A stretch of 64,000 nt of DNA from Flavobacteriales bacterium ALC-1 (GCA_000171875.1 ABHI01000001.1:445001-509000), one strand, 5' to 3'; counted from the stretch's first letter, positions 35,396 through 44,363 are shown. The notes: generated by a model not told the origin, from the sequence alone. Numbers and translations: made by a program.

Positions 35396-36205
35396 TTAAT
35401 TGCTAATTATGAGTTCTTGACCTATGGCTAAGTCATTAGAAGTTAAATTGTTTTTTTCTTTTAAAGCCTCAACCGATGTTTTGTACAACTTTGAGATTGA
35501 GTACAATGTATCCCCTTTTGCGACAACGTGTTTTACTTTAGAACCCTTATTTATTATAGATGTCTTCCTAGGCTTTCCTAATACTTGTTCATCATATTCA
35601 TAAAGCTTATAGCGCTCTATAAGACTAATCAATTTTTGAGGATACTTTCTATCTGTTGCATATCCAGCAGTTCTTAAACCTTTTGCCCAACCTTTATAAT
35701 CATTAGCTTTTAATCTAAACAAACTTGCATAGCGCTTTCTGCCTGTTAAGAATTCTGAATGATCTTCATAAGATGTTTCTGCTTTTCTATACTTTCTAAA
35801 ACATTCTTGAGAACGATCATCATCATGGTAAATTTTAGCACCTTTCCAGCCATGACATTTAATACCAAAATGATTGTTTGCTTTTTTAGCTAAGCGACCA
35901 CGACCTGATCCAGATTCTAAAATACCTTGAGCGAGTGTGATACTAGCAGGTATTTTATGGGTACGCATATTATCCATTGCAATTTCAGAATATAAATCAA
36001 TATATATTTCTACTGCACTACGAACCTTACTAGTCTTTGTTTTTACATTTTCTGAAGTTTTCTTAGTAGATTCTTCATCCTTCTCCTTATTAACAACCTC
36101 TTTTTTCGCACTACTCTTCTTCTTTGTCACAATCCCTTTTTTAGGACCACAACTCATCACAGAAAGCACAATTAATACTAATATGTATTTAAATTTCATT
36201 TTCAT
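35396..36205 (-). CDS. Glucosaminidase (GH73) lipoprotein with C-terminal LysM
   Basis: The 269-residue protein has a lipoprotein signal (Cys19 in SVMSCGPKKG) and a Lys/Glu/Ser-rich linker (~22-62). The GH73 domain (~65-210) shows IPASITLAQGILESGSGRG with the catalytic Glu, then NNHFGIKCHGW and GLRTAGYATDRKYP. A LysM peptidoglycan-binding domain closes the protein (HVVAKGDTLYSISKLYKTS ... GQELIIS). It cleaves the glycan strands of peptidoglycan, probably at the outer-membrane inner face. Its ATG overlaps the stop of the PLP-enzyme gene by 4 bases (ATGA). Confidence 0.93.
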   Translation of the reverse strand: MKMKFKYILVLIVLSVMSCGPKKGIVTKKKSSAKKEVVNKEKDEESTKKTSENVKTKTSKVRSAVEIYIDLYSEIAMDNMRTHKIPASITLAQGILESGSGRGRLAKKANNHFGIKCHGWKGAKIYHDDDRSQECFRKYRKAETSYEDHSEFLTGRKRYASLFRLKANDYKGWAKGLRTAGYATDRKYPQKLISLIERYKLYEYDEQVLGKPRKTSIINKGSKVKHVVAKGDTLYSISKLYKTSVEALKEKNNLTSNDLAIGQELIISN

Positions 36206-37125
36206 ATTTCAATTAAGGGCAATTTTTTACGCTGCAACATTTCATTCATTCCTGTTATACCTTGTAAACCTCCAGTATGAATAGTTAATATTTTTGAATT
36301 TTTTGGAAAAAACTTCTTTTCAATTAAATCGAATATTCCAAACATCATTTTACCAGTATATATTGGATCTAATAGAATATTTTGATTTTTATTAAATCTA
36401 TTGATAAACGTTATTAGTTCGGGCTTTATTTTACCATAACCCCCAAAATGATAATCTGTTATCAATTGCCAATTGTCTTGGGCTGCAAATTTACGAATAT
36501 CCTCTTGTATAAAATTATTTTTTAACGCAGGAAACCCTAATATTTTTTGATGCTTTTTTGAAGCATTTATTATACCAGAAATTGTTCCACCTGTACCTAC
36601 GGCACAACATATATAATCAAACGTTTCATCTTGAAGCTGCAAAATCTCTTCACATCCTTTTACTGCTAAATCATTTGTACCACCTTCAGGAATTAAATAA
36701 AAGTTATCAAATTCGTTTTTTAGTTTTTCAATAAAATCACTATTGGTTTTGTTTCTATAGTCTTCTCTAGATATAAATTTAAGATGCATTCCACAAGCTT
36801 TTGCAAATTCTAAGGTTGAATTTAAATCTTTTTTAAACTCTAACTCCTCACCTCTAATTACACCAATAGTAGAAAAATCATATTCTTTTCCTGCAGAAGC
36901 TACTGCAGCAATATGATTAGAAAACGCTCCACCAAAGGTCAATAAGAATTTTGAATTTAACGTTTTTGCCTCTTTTAAATTAAACTTTAGCTTGCGATAC
37001 TTATTTCCAGAAATAAATGGATGTATCAAATCCTCTCGCTTAATTTTTAAGCTAATTGATTTATTTTTAATGGATATATTCTGATTATAAATGGGTGTAT
37101 TAAACAAAATGATATTCTTTTTCAC
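36202..37125 (-). CDS. D-cysteine desulfhydrase / ACC deaminase-like PLP enzyme
   Basis: The 307-residue protein is a fold-type II PLP enzyme. KREDLIHPFISGNKYRKLKF contains the PLP lysine in NKYRK, then TFGGAFSNHIAAVA and AVGTGGTISGI (phosphate-binding loop). These match the ACC deaminase/D-cysteine desulfhydrase group, which breaks D-cysteine or 1-aminocyclopropane-1-carboxylate; the actual substrate cannot be told from the sequence. The frame starts with GTG at 37125, and there is no ATG between it and the conserved region. A TACTTTTG -7-like box overlaps this GTG, which leaves the true start open. It is the first gene of the unit with the glucosaminidase and hemL. Confidence 0.85.
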   Translation of the reverse strand: MKKNIILFNTPIYNQNISIKNKSISLKIKREDLIHPFISGNKYRKLKFNLKEAKTLNSKFLLTFGGAFSNHIAAVASAGKEYDFSTIGVIRGEELEFKKDLNSTLEFAKACGMHLKFISREDYRNKTNSDFIEKLKNEFDNFYLIPEGGTNDLAVKGCEEILQLQDETFDYICCAVGTGGTISGIINASKKHQKILGFPALKNNFIQEDIRKFAAQDNWQLITDYHFGGYGKIKPELITFINRFNKNQNILLDPIYTGKMMFGIFDLIEKKFFPKNSKILTIHTGGLQGITGMNEMLQRKKLPLIEI

Positions 37126-37350
37126 AAAAGTAGGAAAGCAATTTTAATCCTTAAAAGTTATTTTTTTTGTAGAAAAAAGAATACGAAACTGCAATTGAAC
37201 GATGTTTTTTATCGTTTAATCGGTAAAAAATTATTTTTTTTAGTTTTTTTTCATTACGTTTGACAAAATAATTAAGACCTATTTAAAACTGATATAGAAC
37301 TTATTTTGTATGTATAAAAGGATATCCTTCTATCTGAAAACCTACTAACT

Positions 37351-40300
37351 ATGAAGAATACGCTACATTCTCCGTTATTTTGTCTGTCTAATTTTTACTT
37401 AAAATTTAACAAAAAACTACTATTCATATTACTTTTTGGAACTTTCCTATTCACTAGTAATCTTGCGCATGCTCAGTTGCCTATATTTGATGATTTTGAA
37501 TCAGGTTTTGGAAATTGGAATGATGGTGGTGGTGATTGTTTTTTAGATAATAATGGGTTTATTAATGGTAATGATACCGTACTATTAAGAGACAATTCAG
37601 GTGTAGCATCCTCTACTACATCAGACATTATTGACTTATCTTCTTACACCTCTGTACAAATAGAGTTTTTATTCACTACACGTAATTTTGCTAATGGAGA
37701 AGACTTTTTTGTTATGTATGATGACGGTACGGGGTTTACAACCATAGCAACCTACACACGAGGTATAAATTTTGTAAATAGCACAACCTATAGTATTTCA
37801 CTAACCCTAGCCACACCAACCTATAATTTGACTAATAATGCTAGATTCAGAATACAAGCAGATGCTAGTGGTAATGGTGATAGATTATATATAGATGATA
37901 TTAACATCACAGAAACTCTTCCACCGCCTGCGAATGACGACTGTGCAAATGCAGTATCCATTAGTCCTAATTCTGTATGCACATTCACGTCTGGCACAAC
38001 TACTGGTGCTTCTCAATCATTTTCTGGCTGTGCTGGTACTGCTGACGATGATGTATGGTTTTCTTTTGTAGCAACTGCTACTTCACATACAATAACCGTA
38101 GACCCATCTACGATGAATGATGCCGTATTTCAGGTTTATAATAACTCTTGTTCTGGAACTGGCTCTATAGCTTGTGTAGATAATACAGGAGGCTCTTCAA
38201 ATGAATTCGCAACTATACCCAGTTTTACAATCGGTAACACATATTACATAAGAGTTTACAGTTATTATGGAGGCACTAGCGAACAAGGTGACTTTGAGAT
38301 ATGTGTTGTAGAACCTTGTACTCCCTCTACAGCAGATGGAACTACCACATTAGGATGCCCATCTGTAGATGTTGGCGGTCTTGGATTAAGTGGTTCTACG
38401 CCACCTACTCTCAATTGTACAGCTAGTGACACGACATTAGAAGCTACCTATTTAGAGTTAGGTGACACATCTAGCTATTCTGTTGAATCTATAGCGTATA
38501 GCCCACCATTTCAATTTCAATGCCTTGCAAATCCAGTTAGTGTTAATTTAGATGATGTTTGGTCACCTGTTATTAGTTTACCATTTGACTTTTGTTTTTA
38601 TGACAATACTTACGATGAAATTGTTATTGGCTCTAATGGTGTTATATCATTTGACACAAGTTTAGCAAATACTTCATCTGGTTGGGATACCAGACAAGAC
38701 ATCCCTAATATTGAAAATACAATTGGCAGGTATTTTGGCCCATCGATATATGGAGTTCATCATGATGTTGATCCTAGTGCTGGTGGTGAGATAGGCTACC
38801 AATTAATCACATTAAATACTGGTTGTCGTGCTCTTGTAGCTGCATGGAATGATGTGCCAATGTTTGCCGACAATTCCTTATTGTATACAGGTATGATTGT
38901 ATTTTACGAAGACACAAACATCATTGAAGTTTATATTAAAGAAAAAAGAGTTTTAAATGCTTGGAATAATGGTAATGCCAGTGTTGGTATACAAGCTGAT
39001 GATACTGAAGGATTAGCAGCACCTGGAAGAAATACTAGAGATGCTAACTGGACTACTTTTAATGAAGCATGGAGATTTGTCCCATCTGGAGCATCAATTA
39101 CTGAGCTTAAATGGTATGAAAATTCTGTATCAGTTGCAAATGAGATTATAGACCCAACACCTGGCGACAATCAAATTGTTGTTTCACCTTCTTCTAATAC
39201 AACTTACTTTGCTGAAGTAACATATACTCTATGCGATGGTTCGACCATTGTTGAAACAAATGATACAACAGTTACTTTAACAGGAAATAAAACTTGGAAT
39301 GGATCTGTCAGTACAGATTGGAATGACCCTAACAATTGGACACCTGTAGGTGTACCAGTAATAACAAACTGTATAACAATTCCTATCACTGGTAATGATC
39401 CAGTTATGTCAGGTGTTACAAACGCAAATGGTTACAGTTTAGAAATAATGGATGGTGCTACGTTAACACAACAATCTAACTCTTCACTTACCATAGAAGA
39501 TGTAATTACTATTGAACCAACTGGAGATTTAGAGGTTAGAGATGATGCTAGTCTTATACAAATTACTGATGTAGTAACCAATCTAAATACTGGTGACGCT
39601 AGAGTACAAAGACAAGTTACAGGAGTTGACTATTTTGATTATGTTTATTGGTCATCACCTGTTGATGCGTTCAACGTGGAAGATATTTCTCCAGGCACTC
39701 CAAGTTTTGCTATTTATGAATGGACACCTACAGTCGCTAATGGAACTGCTGGTCAACATGGAAGTTGGTTCAATACTTTAGGTAACATGCCTCTTGGTAA
39801 AGGTTATATAGTAAGAGGCTTATTAGGTGGCTCAATTGCCAACACCGTAGAGTTTGAAGGCACACTAAATAATGGGCAAATATCCTTTCCAATATCAAGA
39901 GGCACATATAATGGTGCAGACTATATGGGCATAGGTAATACAGCTACAGCAGATGATGACAACTGGAATTTATTAGGAAACCCATATCCATCAGCAATTT
40001 CATTAACTGATTTTGTAACAGCTAACCCTGCAATTGACGGAACTCTATATTTTTGGAGACATTTAACGCCTACAAGTAGTGCTATTCCTGACCCTTTTCA
40101 TGAAAATTACTTATATAATTATTCATCTAGTGACTACTTAGCTGAAAATGGCTCTGGCTCTGTTCCTCCTGGTTTTGATGATGACTTAATAGCTTCTGGA
40201 CAGGGATTCTTTGCATTAATGCTGCATTCAGCCGCTACGCCTAATACAGTCACTTTTAGTAATTCTATGAGAGATGCTACTTATGATAATAACGAGTTTT

Positions 40301-41010
40301 ATAGGTCAACTAATTCATCTGTAAATTCTACCGAAAAGCATCGTATTTGGTTAGATTTAGTGGATGATAATACCAATACAGCTAATTCTATATTAGTAGG
40401 ATATATCGAAGGCGCAACTGATGATATTGATAGATTATATGATGGTCGCCTTTTAAAAGGGTCTGGACATAAATTCTATTCAATAGTTTCAGATCAAGAC
40501 CTTGTAATAAATGGTAAAGGTCTACCTTTTAATGATACAGATATCATTCCAATAGGTTATCAAACATTAAGTGCAGGTAATTACACAATTACTATAAATT
40601 CATTAGACGGTTTATTTAACAATACTACCCAAGATATTTTTATAGAGGACACAGAACTCAATATCATTCACAACTTAAGAAATAACCCTTACTCATTTAC
40701 AACTGAAGAAGGCACATATAATGATAGATTTAAAATTAAGTTTACACAACAAGTGTTAAGTATAAGTGATCAAGATATTATTTCTAATTTAGAAATTAAG
40801 TCTATTGATAGAGTTATTGATGTAACATCTACGCTAAGTGTTATTAAAACATTTGAATTATTTGATCTTACTGGTAGAACAATTCATAAAAACTTAAAGG
40901 TAGATGATACAAACTATGAGTATCAAAATCGTAATTTGAGTAATGGTGCATACATTGTGCAAGTATCTCTAGCAAATGGATCTGTTGTATCCAAGAAAGT
41001 TGTTATCTAA
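37351..41010 (+). CDS. Large secreted multi-domain protein with type C T9SS signal
   Basis: The 1219-residue protein starts with a long signal peptide (to AHAQ, residue ~42). Domains follow in this order: a MAM/concanavalin-like domain (DDFESGFGNWND ... LYIDDINI, ~45-190); a PPC-like domain (NDDCANAVSISPNSVC ... DDDVWFSFVAT, ~193-320); a NIDO-like beta domain (VIGSNGVISFDTS, SVGIQADDTEG, ~370-575); and a beta-helix-like stretch (KTWNGSVSTDWNDPNNWTP). The C-terminal ~130 residues (FIEDTELNIIHNLRNNPYSF ... FELFDLTGRTIH ... VSKKVVI) match the T9SS type C signal known from F. johnsoniae ChiA. It has no recognised catalytic site and is probably a surface adhesin. A terminator follows. Confidence 0.88.
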   Translation: MKNTLHSPLFCLSNFYLKFNKKLLFILLFGTFLFTSNLAHAQLPIFDDFESGFGNWNDGGGDCFLDNNGFINGNDTVLLRDNSGVASSTTSDIIDLSSYTSVQIEFLFTTRNFANGEDFFVMYDDGTGFTTIATYTRGINFVNSTTYSISLTLATPTYNLTNNARFRIQADASGNGDRLYIDDINITETLPPPANDDCANAVSISPNSVCTFTSGTTTGASQSFSGCAGTADDDVWFSFVATATSHTITVDPSTMNDAVFQVYNNSCSGTGSIACVDNTGGSSNEFATIPSFTIGNTYYIRVYSYYGGTSEQGDFEICVVEPCTPSTADGTTTLGCPSVDVGGLGLSGSTPPTLNCTASDTTLEATYLELGDTSSYSVESIAYSPPFQFQCLANPVSVNLDDVWSPVISLPFDFCFYDNTYDEIVIGSNGVISFDTSLANTSSGWDTRQDIPNIENTIGRYFGPSIYGVHHDVDPSAGGEIGYQLITLNTGCRALVAAWNDVPMFADNSLLYTGMIVFYEDTNIIEVYIKEKRVLNAWNNGNASVGIQADDTEGLAAPGRNTRDANWTTFNEAWRFVPSGASITELKWYENSVSVANEIIDPTPGDNQIVVSPSSNTTYFAEVTYTLCDGSTIVETNDTTVTLTGNKTWNGSVSTDWNDPNNWTPVGVPVITNCITIPITGNDPVMSGVTNANGYSLEIMDGATLTQQSNSSLTIEDVITIEPTGDLEVRDDASLIQITDVVTNLNTGDARVQRQVTGVDYFDYVYWSSPVDAFNVEDISPGTPSFAIYEWTPTVANGTAGQHGSWFNTLGNMPLGKGYIVRGLLGGSIANTVEFEGTLNNGQISFPISRGTYNGADYMGIGNTATADDDNWNLLGNPYPSAISLTDFVTANPAIDGTLYFWRHLTPTSSAIPDPFHENYLYNYSSSDYLAENGSGSVPPGFDDDLIASGQGFFALMLHSAATPNTVTFSNSMRDATYDNNEFYRSTNSSVNSTEKHRIWLDLVDDNTNTANSILVGYIEGATDDIDRLYDGRLLKGSGHKFYSIVSDQDLVINGKGLPFNDTDIIPIGYQTLSAGNYTITINSLDGLFNNTTQDIFIEDTELNIIHNLRNNPYSFTTEEGTYNDRFKIKFTQQVLSISDQDIISNLEIKSIDRVIDVTSTLSVIKTFELFDLTGRTIHKNLKVDDTNYEYQNRNLSNGAYIVQVSLANGSVVSKKVVI

Positions 41011-41011
41011 C

Positions 41012-41335
41012 TTAGTAAAATTTTATAAAAGCCCAAAAAGACCTTGATTTCAAATAATTAAGGTCTTTTTCTTTTCTATAAGCTTCACGCTCAAAAGAGA
41101 TGTTCATGTAGGCAAATTTCCAGTTTTTATATTGAATTAATCGTATTAGAAATTCTAAACTATAGAAAACAAAAAATGGAATGATCAGCAATTCGATTTG
41201 TTGCCTCAAGTGGATTTTTTCATGATTTATCAAAATAGTATTTCCTTTTAAAGTCTTATACTTTAAAAACATAAAAGGAAAAATAGTTATTCCGATATAA
41301 CCTCGTGGTACAATATATTTTGAAATTAAAATCAC
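41012..41335 (-). CDS. Small membrane protein with HExxH motif
   Basis: The 107-residue protein has a hydrophobic N-terminal stretch, the zinc-binding-type motif NHEKIHLRQQIELL (HEKIH, ~38-42), a second hydrophobic helix (LIIPFFVFYSLEFLI), and a C-terminal FEREAYRKEKD that could supply a third ligand Glu. The arrangement recalls minimal metallopeptidases, and I know similar short flavobacterial proteins with HEKIHLRQQ. Activity is not proven. It is convergent with the type C T9SS gene (1 base apart) and divergent from the DUF5522 gene. Its last codons contain the neighbour's terminator hairpin. Confidence 0.75.
   Translation of the reverse strand: MILISKYIVPRGYIGITIFPFMFLKYKTLKGNTILINHEKIHLRQQIELLIIPFFVFYSLEFLIRLIQYKNWKFAYMNISFEREAYRKEKDLNYLKSRSFWAFIKFY
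41035..41070 (+). terminator. Terminator of the type C T9SS gene, inside the convergent coding region
   Basis: The stem AAAAAGACCTT (41035-41045) pairs with AAGGTCTTTTT (41060-41070) around a 14-base loop and is followed by CTTTTC. It lies 25 bases past the T9SS stop and within the 3' end of the HExxH protein gene. Confidence 0.75.
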
Positions 41336-41370
41336 AGTTTATAGCATTCAAAAATCAATCCAAATTACAT

Positions 41371-41378
41371 TATCTTTG
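41371..41378 (+). promoter_or_regulatory. -7 promoter element of the DUF5522 gene
   Basis: TATCTTTG is an exact TAnnTTTG match and ends 6 bases before the ATG at 41385. If it is used, the transcript would start at or next to the start codon (leaderless). Confidence 0.45.
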
Positions 41379-41384
41379 CTAAAC

Positions 41385-41549
41385 ATGAAAAAAATTGTCC
41401 CAATTGAAGAAGGTGATTATTATTTAACCCCTGAAGGTTATCGCTGTTTTACTGAGCAATATCACTTAAAACGAGGATATTGTTGTGAAAGTGGTTGCAG
41501 ACATTGCCCTTATGGGTTTGATAAAAAGACAAATACACAGAAAAAATAA
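41385..41549 (+). CDS. DUF5522 family cysteine-rich small protein
   Basis: The 54-residue frame has a start at ATG 41385 and stop TAA 41547-41549. The sequence begins MKKIVPIEEGDYYLTPEGYR and contains FTEQYHLKRGYCCESGCRHC, PYGF, the DUF5522 signature with a CC-x3-C-x2-C cluster that could hold a metal. It is short, has no signal peptide, and is conserved in Bacteroidetes and other bacteria without a known role. It is divergent from the HExxH membrane protein gene and lies upstream of hutU. Confidence 0.9.
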   Translation: MKKIVPIEEGDYYLTPEGYRCFTEQYHLKRGYCCESGCRHCPYGFDKKTNTQKK

Positions 41550-41588
41550 ACTTTGGATTTAATTTTAATGACATATAGAATAAAAGTT

Positions 41589-41618
41589 GCGAATACCCAT
41601 CATCGTGTGGATATTCGC
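41589..41618 (+). other. Hairpin upstream of hutU
   Basis: GCGAATA (41589-41595) pairs with TATTCGC (41612-41618). The stem can extend inward with one mismatch. There is no T-run after it, so it is not a typical terminator. It lies between DUF5522 and hutU, ~65 bases before the hutU ATG. Confidence 0.4.
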
Positions 41619-41680
41619 TATCCATAGGTTTTACATATTAAATAAAAGCACTGAATATGTAATAATCTAAAGCACTACAA

Positions 41681-43675
41681 ATGACATTTAAAGAACAAAT
41701 ATTAGAAGGAATTCCAGAAATATTGCCTCAACAAAAGACTTATGACACTTCAATAAATCATGCTCCAAAGCGTAAAGCCATCCTTACTTCAGAAGAAGAA
41801 AAATTAGCATTAAAAAATGCCTTACGTTATTTTGATAAAAAACATCATAAAACACTACTACCAGAATTTAAAGATGAGTTAGATACTTATGGTCGTATAT
41901 ATATGTATCGTTTAAGACCAGATTACACAATGTATGCCAGGCCAATTGAAGACTATCCTGCAAAATCAAAACAAGCCGCAGCTATAATGTTGATGATTCA
42001 GAATAATTTAGATTATGCAGTAGCACAGCATCCTCACGAGCTTATTACTTATGGCGGTAATGGTGGTGTATTTTCAAATTGGGCACAGTATAGACTAACC
42101 ATGAAATACTTAGCCGAAATGAATAACGAACAAACACTTGTTATGTATTCTGGTCATCCGATGGGTTTATTTCCTTCTCATAAAGAGGCCCCAAAAGTTG
42201 TAGTAACTAACGGCATGATGATTCCCAACTACTCTAAACCAGATGATTGGGAGAAATTTAATGCTTTAGGAGTCACCCAATATGGCCAAATGACTGCTGG
42301 AAGCTATATGTATATTGGACCACAAGGTATTGTTCACGGCACTACAATTACAGTTTTAAATGGTTTTAGAAAAATTAATAAAGAGCCACAAGGTAACCTA
42401 TTTGTAACGTCCGGATTAGGTGGCATGTCTGGTGCACAACCAAAAGCAGGAAATATTGCAGGTTGTATTACGGTTTGTGCAGAAGTTAATCCTAAAATAA
42501 CACAAGTAAGATTAGACCAAGGCTGGATAGATGTAAAAATCACAGATTTAGATGATCTTGTTGCTCGTGTTAATAATGCTAAAACTAAAAAAGAAACCAT
42601 TTCAATAGCATACCTAGGTAATATTGTTGATGTCTGGGAAAAGTTTGACCAAGCTAATATTCATATCGATTTAGGAAGTGATCAAACTTCTTTACATAAT
42701 CCATGGGCAGGAGGTTATTATCCTGCAGATATATCTTTTGAGGATGCTAACGAAATGATGGCAAATAACCCTGAACTGTTCAAAGAAAAAGTTCAGGAAA
42801 CATTACGTCGTCATGCAAAGGCAATTAATAAACATACAGCTAAAGGTACTTATTTCTTTGATTATGGAAATGCTTTTTTATTAGAAGCATCTCGCGCAGG
42901 AGCAGATGTAATGTCTAAAAATCCAACTATAGGTCGTGAATTTAAATATCCTAGTTATGTACAAGACATTATGGGACCAATGTGTTTCGATTATGGGTTT
43001 GGGCCTTTTCGTTGGGTTTGCGCTTCGGGAAAGCCAGAGGATTTAGCAAAAACAGATAAGATTGCTTGTGAAGTTCTTGAAGAAATAATGCAAAACTCAC
43101 CAAAGGAGATTCAACAACAAATGGCTGATAATATTCAATGGATTAAAGGCGCTCAAGAAAACAAGCTTGTTGTGGGTTCTCAAGCCAGAATATTATATGC
43201 TGATGCTGAAGGCAGAATGAAAATTGCCCAAGCATTTAATAATTCTATAGAAAAAGGAGAAATAGGGTTTGTAATACTTGGTAGAGATCACCATGATGTT
43301 TCTGGAACAGATTCACCCTACAGAGAAACAAGTAATATTTATGATGGCTCTCGCTTTACAGCAGATATGGCAATTCATAATGTTATTGGCGATAGTTTTA
43401 GAGGAGCAACATGGGTAAGTATCCATAATGGAGGTGGAGTTGGTTGGGGAGAAGTGATTAACGGTGGATTTGGTATGGTTCTTGATGGTACTAAAGAAGC
43501 ATCAAAACGATTAAAACAAATGTTATTTTGGGATGTTAATAATGGTATTTCAAGACGAAGTTGGGCGAGAAATGAAGGTGCCATTTTTGCTATAAAACGA
43601 GCTATGGAAGTTGAACCAAATTTAAAAGTAACATTACCGAATCAAGTTGATGACAATTTATTAGAAACAATTTAA
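41681..43675 (+). CDS. hutU: Urocanate hydratase (long form)
   Basis: Urocanase converts urocanate to imidazolonepropionate, the second step of histidine degradation, with a bound NAD+. The 664-residue protein shows LITYGGNGGVFSNWAQYRLT, GQMTAGSYMYIGPQGIVHGT, VTSGLGGMSGAQPKAGNIAG and FFDYGNAFLLEASRAGADV, and ends with the FRGATWVSIHNGGGVGWGE region. It is longer than the ~555-residue enzyme of many Proteobacteria and resembles the long form. No hutH, hutI or hutG is near, so the rest of the pathway must lie elsewhere. Confidence 0.95.
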   Translation: MTFKEQILEGIPEILPQQKTYDTSINHAPKRKAILTSEEEKLALKNALRYFDKKHHKTLLPEFKDELDTYGRIYMYRLRPDYTMYARPIEDYPAKSKQAAAIMLMIQNNLDYAVAQHPHELITYGGNGGVFSNWAQYRLTMKYLAEMNNEQTLVMYSGHPMGLFPSHKEAPKVVVTNGMMIPNYSKPDDWEKFNALGVTQYGQMTAGSYMYIGPQGIVHGTTITVLNGFRKINKEPQGNLFVTSGLGGMSGAQPKAGNIAGCITVCAEVNPKITQVRLDQGWIDVKITDLDDLVARVNNAKTKKETISIAYLGNIVDVWEKFDQANIHIDLGSDQTSLHNPWAGGYYPADISFEDANEMMANNPELFKEKVQETLRRHAKAINKHTAKGTYFFDYGNAFLLEASRAGADVMSKNPTIGREFKYPSYVQDIMGPMCFDYGFGPFRWVCASGKPEDLAKTDKIACEVLEEIMQNSPKEIQQQMADNIQWIKGAQENKLVVGSQARILYADAEGRMKIAQAFNNSIEKGEIGFVILGRDHHDVSGTDSPYRETSNIYDGSRFTADMAIHNVIGDSFRGATWVSIHNGGGVGWGEVINGGFGMVLDGTKEASKRLKQMLFWDVNNGISRRSWARNEGAIFAIKRAMEVEPNLKVTLPNQVDDNLLETI

Positions 43676-43686
43676 AACAAAGCGAT

Positions 43687-44244
43687 ATGAAGAAGTTACT
43701 CAAATTTACACCAATTTTAGTATTTGCCATCCTTCTATCTTCTTGTAGTTCAGTTAGAGTTGCAGCAGATTATGATAGAGAAGCAAATTTTGATCAATAC
43801 AAAACCTTTGCATTCTTTAAACCTGGTATTGATAAAGCAGAAATTAGCGATATTGATAAGCGTAGAATCTTAAGAGCGATTGAAGCCGAACTAATGGCTA
43901 AAGGCATGACTAAGTCTGAAAACCCTGATATGTTAGTGAGTATTTTCACTAAGTCGAACCAACGTGTTAATATTTATAACAACGCATGGGGCGCTGGTGC
44001 TTGGGGTTGGGGAGGTTTCAACCGTTGGGGCTGGGGCTGGGGACCAGGTTTTGGTGGAGGAAATCAGGTTTCAACTAAAACAGAAGGTATGCTCTTTATT
44101 GATTTAATTGACACTAATAAAAAGGAATTAATCTGGCAAGGTTCTGGCACAGGTTATCTAGTTACCAGAAATGTTGAAAAGAAAGAAGCTCGTATCAAAG
44201 AGTTTGTAAGCAAAACTATGGAGCAATTTCCTCCTGCAAAATAA
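43687..44244 (+). CDS. DUF4136 lipoprotein
   Basis: The 185-residue protein has a lipoprotein signal with Cys20 (AILLSSCSSVRV). The DUF4136 pattern is clear: ADYDREANFDQYKTFAFF, then RRILRAIEAELMAKGM and, near the end, LIWQGSGTGYL. In the middle (~100-126) a Gly/Trp-rich stretch (GAGAWGWGGFNRWGWGWG) interrupts the domain. The family is thought to be an envelope lipoprotein; the function is unknown. It starts 11 bases after the hutU stop, so cotranscription is likely. A terminator follows. Confidence 0.88.
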   Translation: MKKLLKFTPILVFAILLSSCSSVRVAADYDREANFDQYKTFAFFKPGIDKAEISDIDKRRILRAIEAELMAKGMTKSENPDMLVSIFTKSNQRVNIYNNAWGAGAWGWGGFNRWGWGWGPGFGGGNQVSTKTEGMLFIDLIDTNKKELIWQGSGTGYLVTRNVEKKEARIKEFVSKTMEQFPPAK

Positions 44245-44264
44245 AAACAAGCCTCGAATTATAT

Positions 44265-44294
44265 AAAAAAGTACTGTTTTACAGTACTTTTTTT
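44265..44294 (+). terminator. Rho-independent terminator after the DUF4136 gene
   Basis: The stem AAAAAAGTACTGT (44265-44277) pairs with ACAGTACTTTTTT (44281-44293) around a TTT loop, and a T-run continues. Confidence 0.85.
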
Positions 44295-44332
44295 GTTTCC
44301 TATACTTTTATATGCTTTAAATCTAAATACGC

Positions 44333-44340
44333 TATATTTG
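44333..44340 (+). promoter_or_regulatory. -7 promoter element of the SulP gene
   Basis: TATATTTG is an exact TAnnTTTG match, 23 bases before the ATG at 44364; an AGGATAGGA ribosome site lies between. Confidence 0.45.
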
Positions 44341-44363
44341 CCGACTTTTAAAGGATAGGAATT

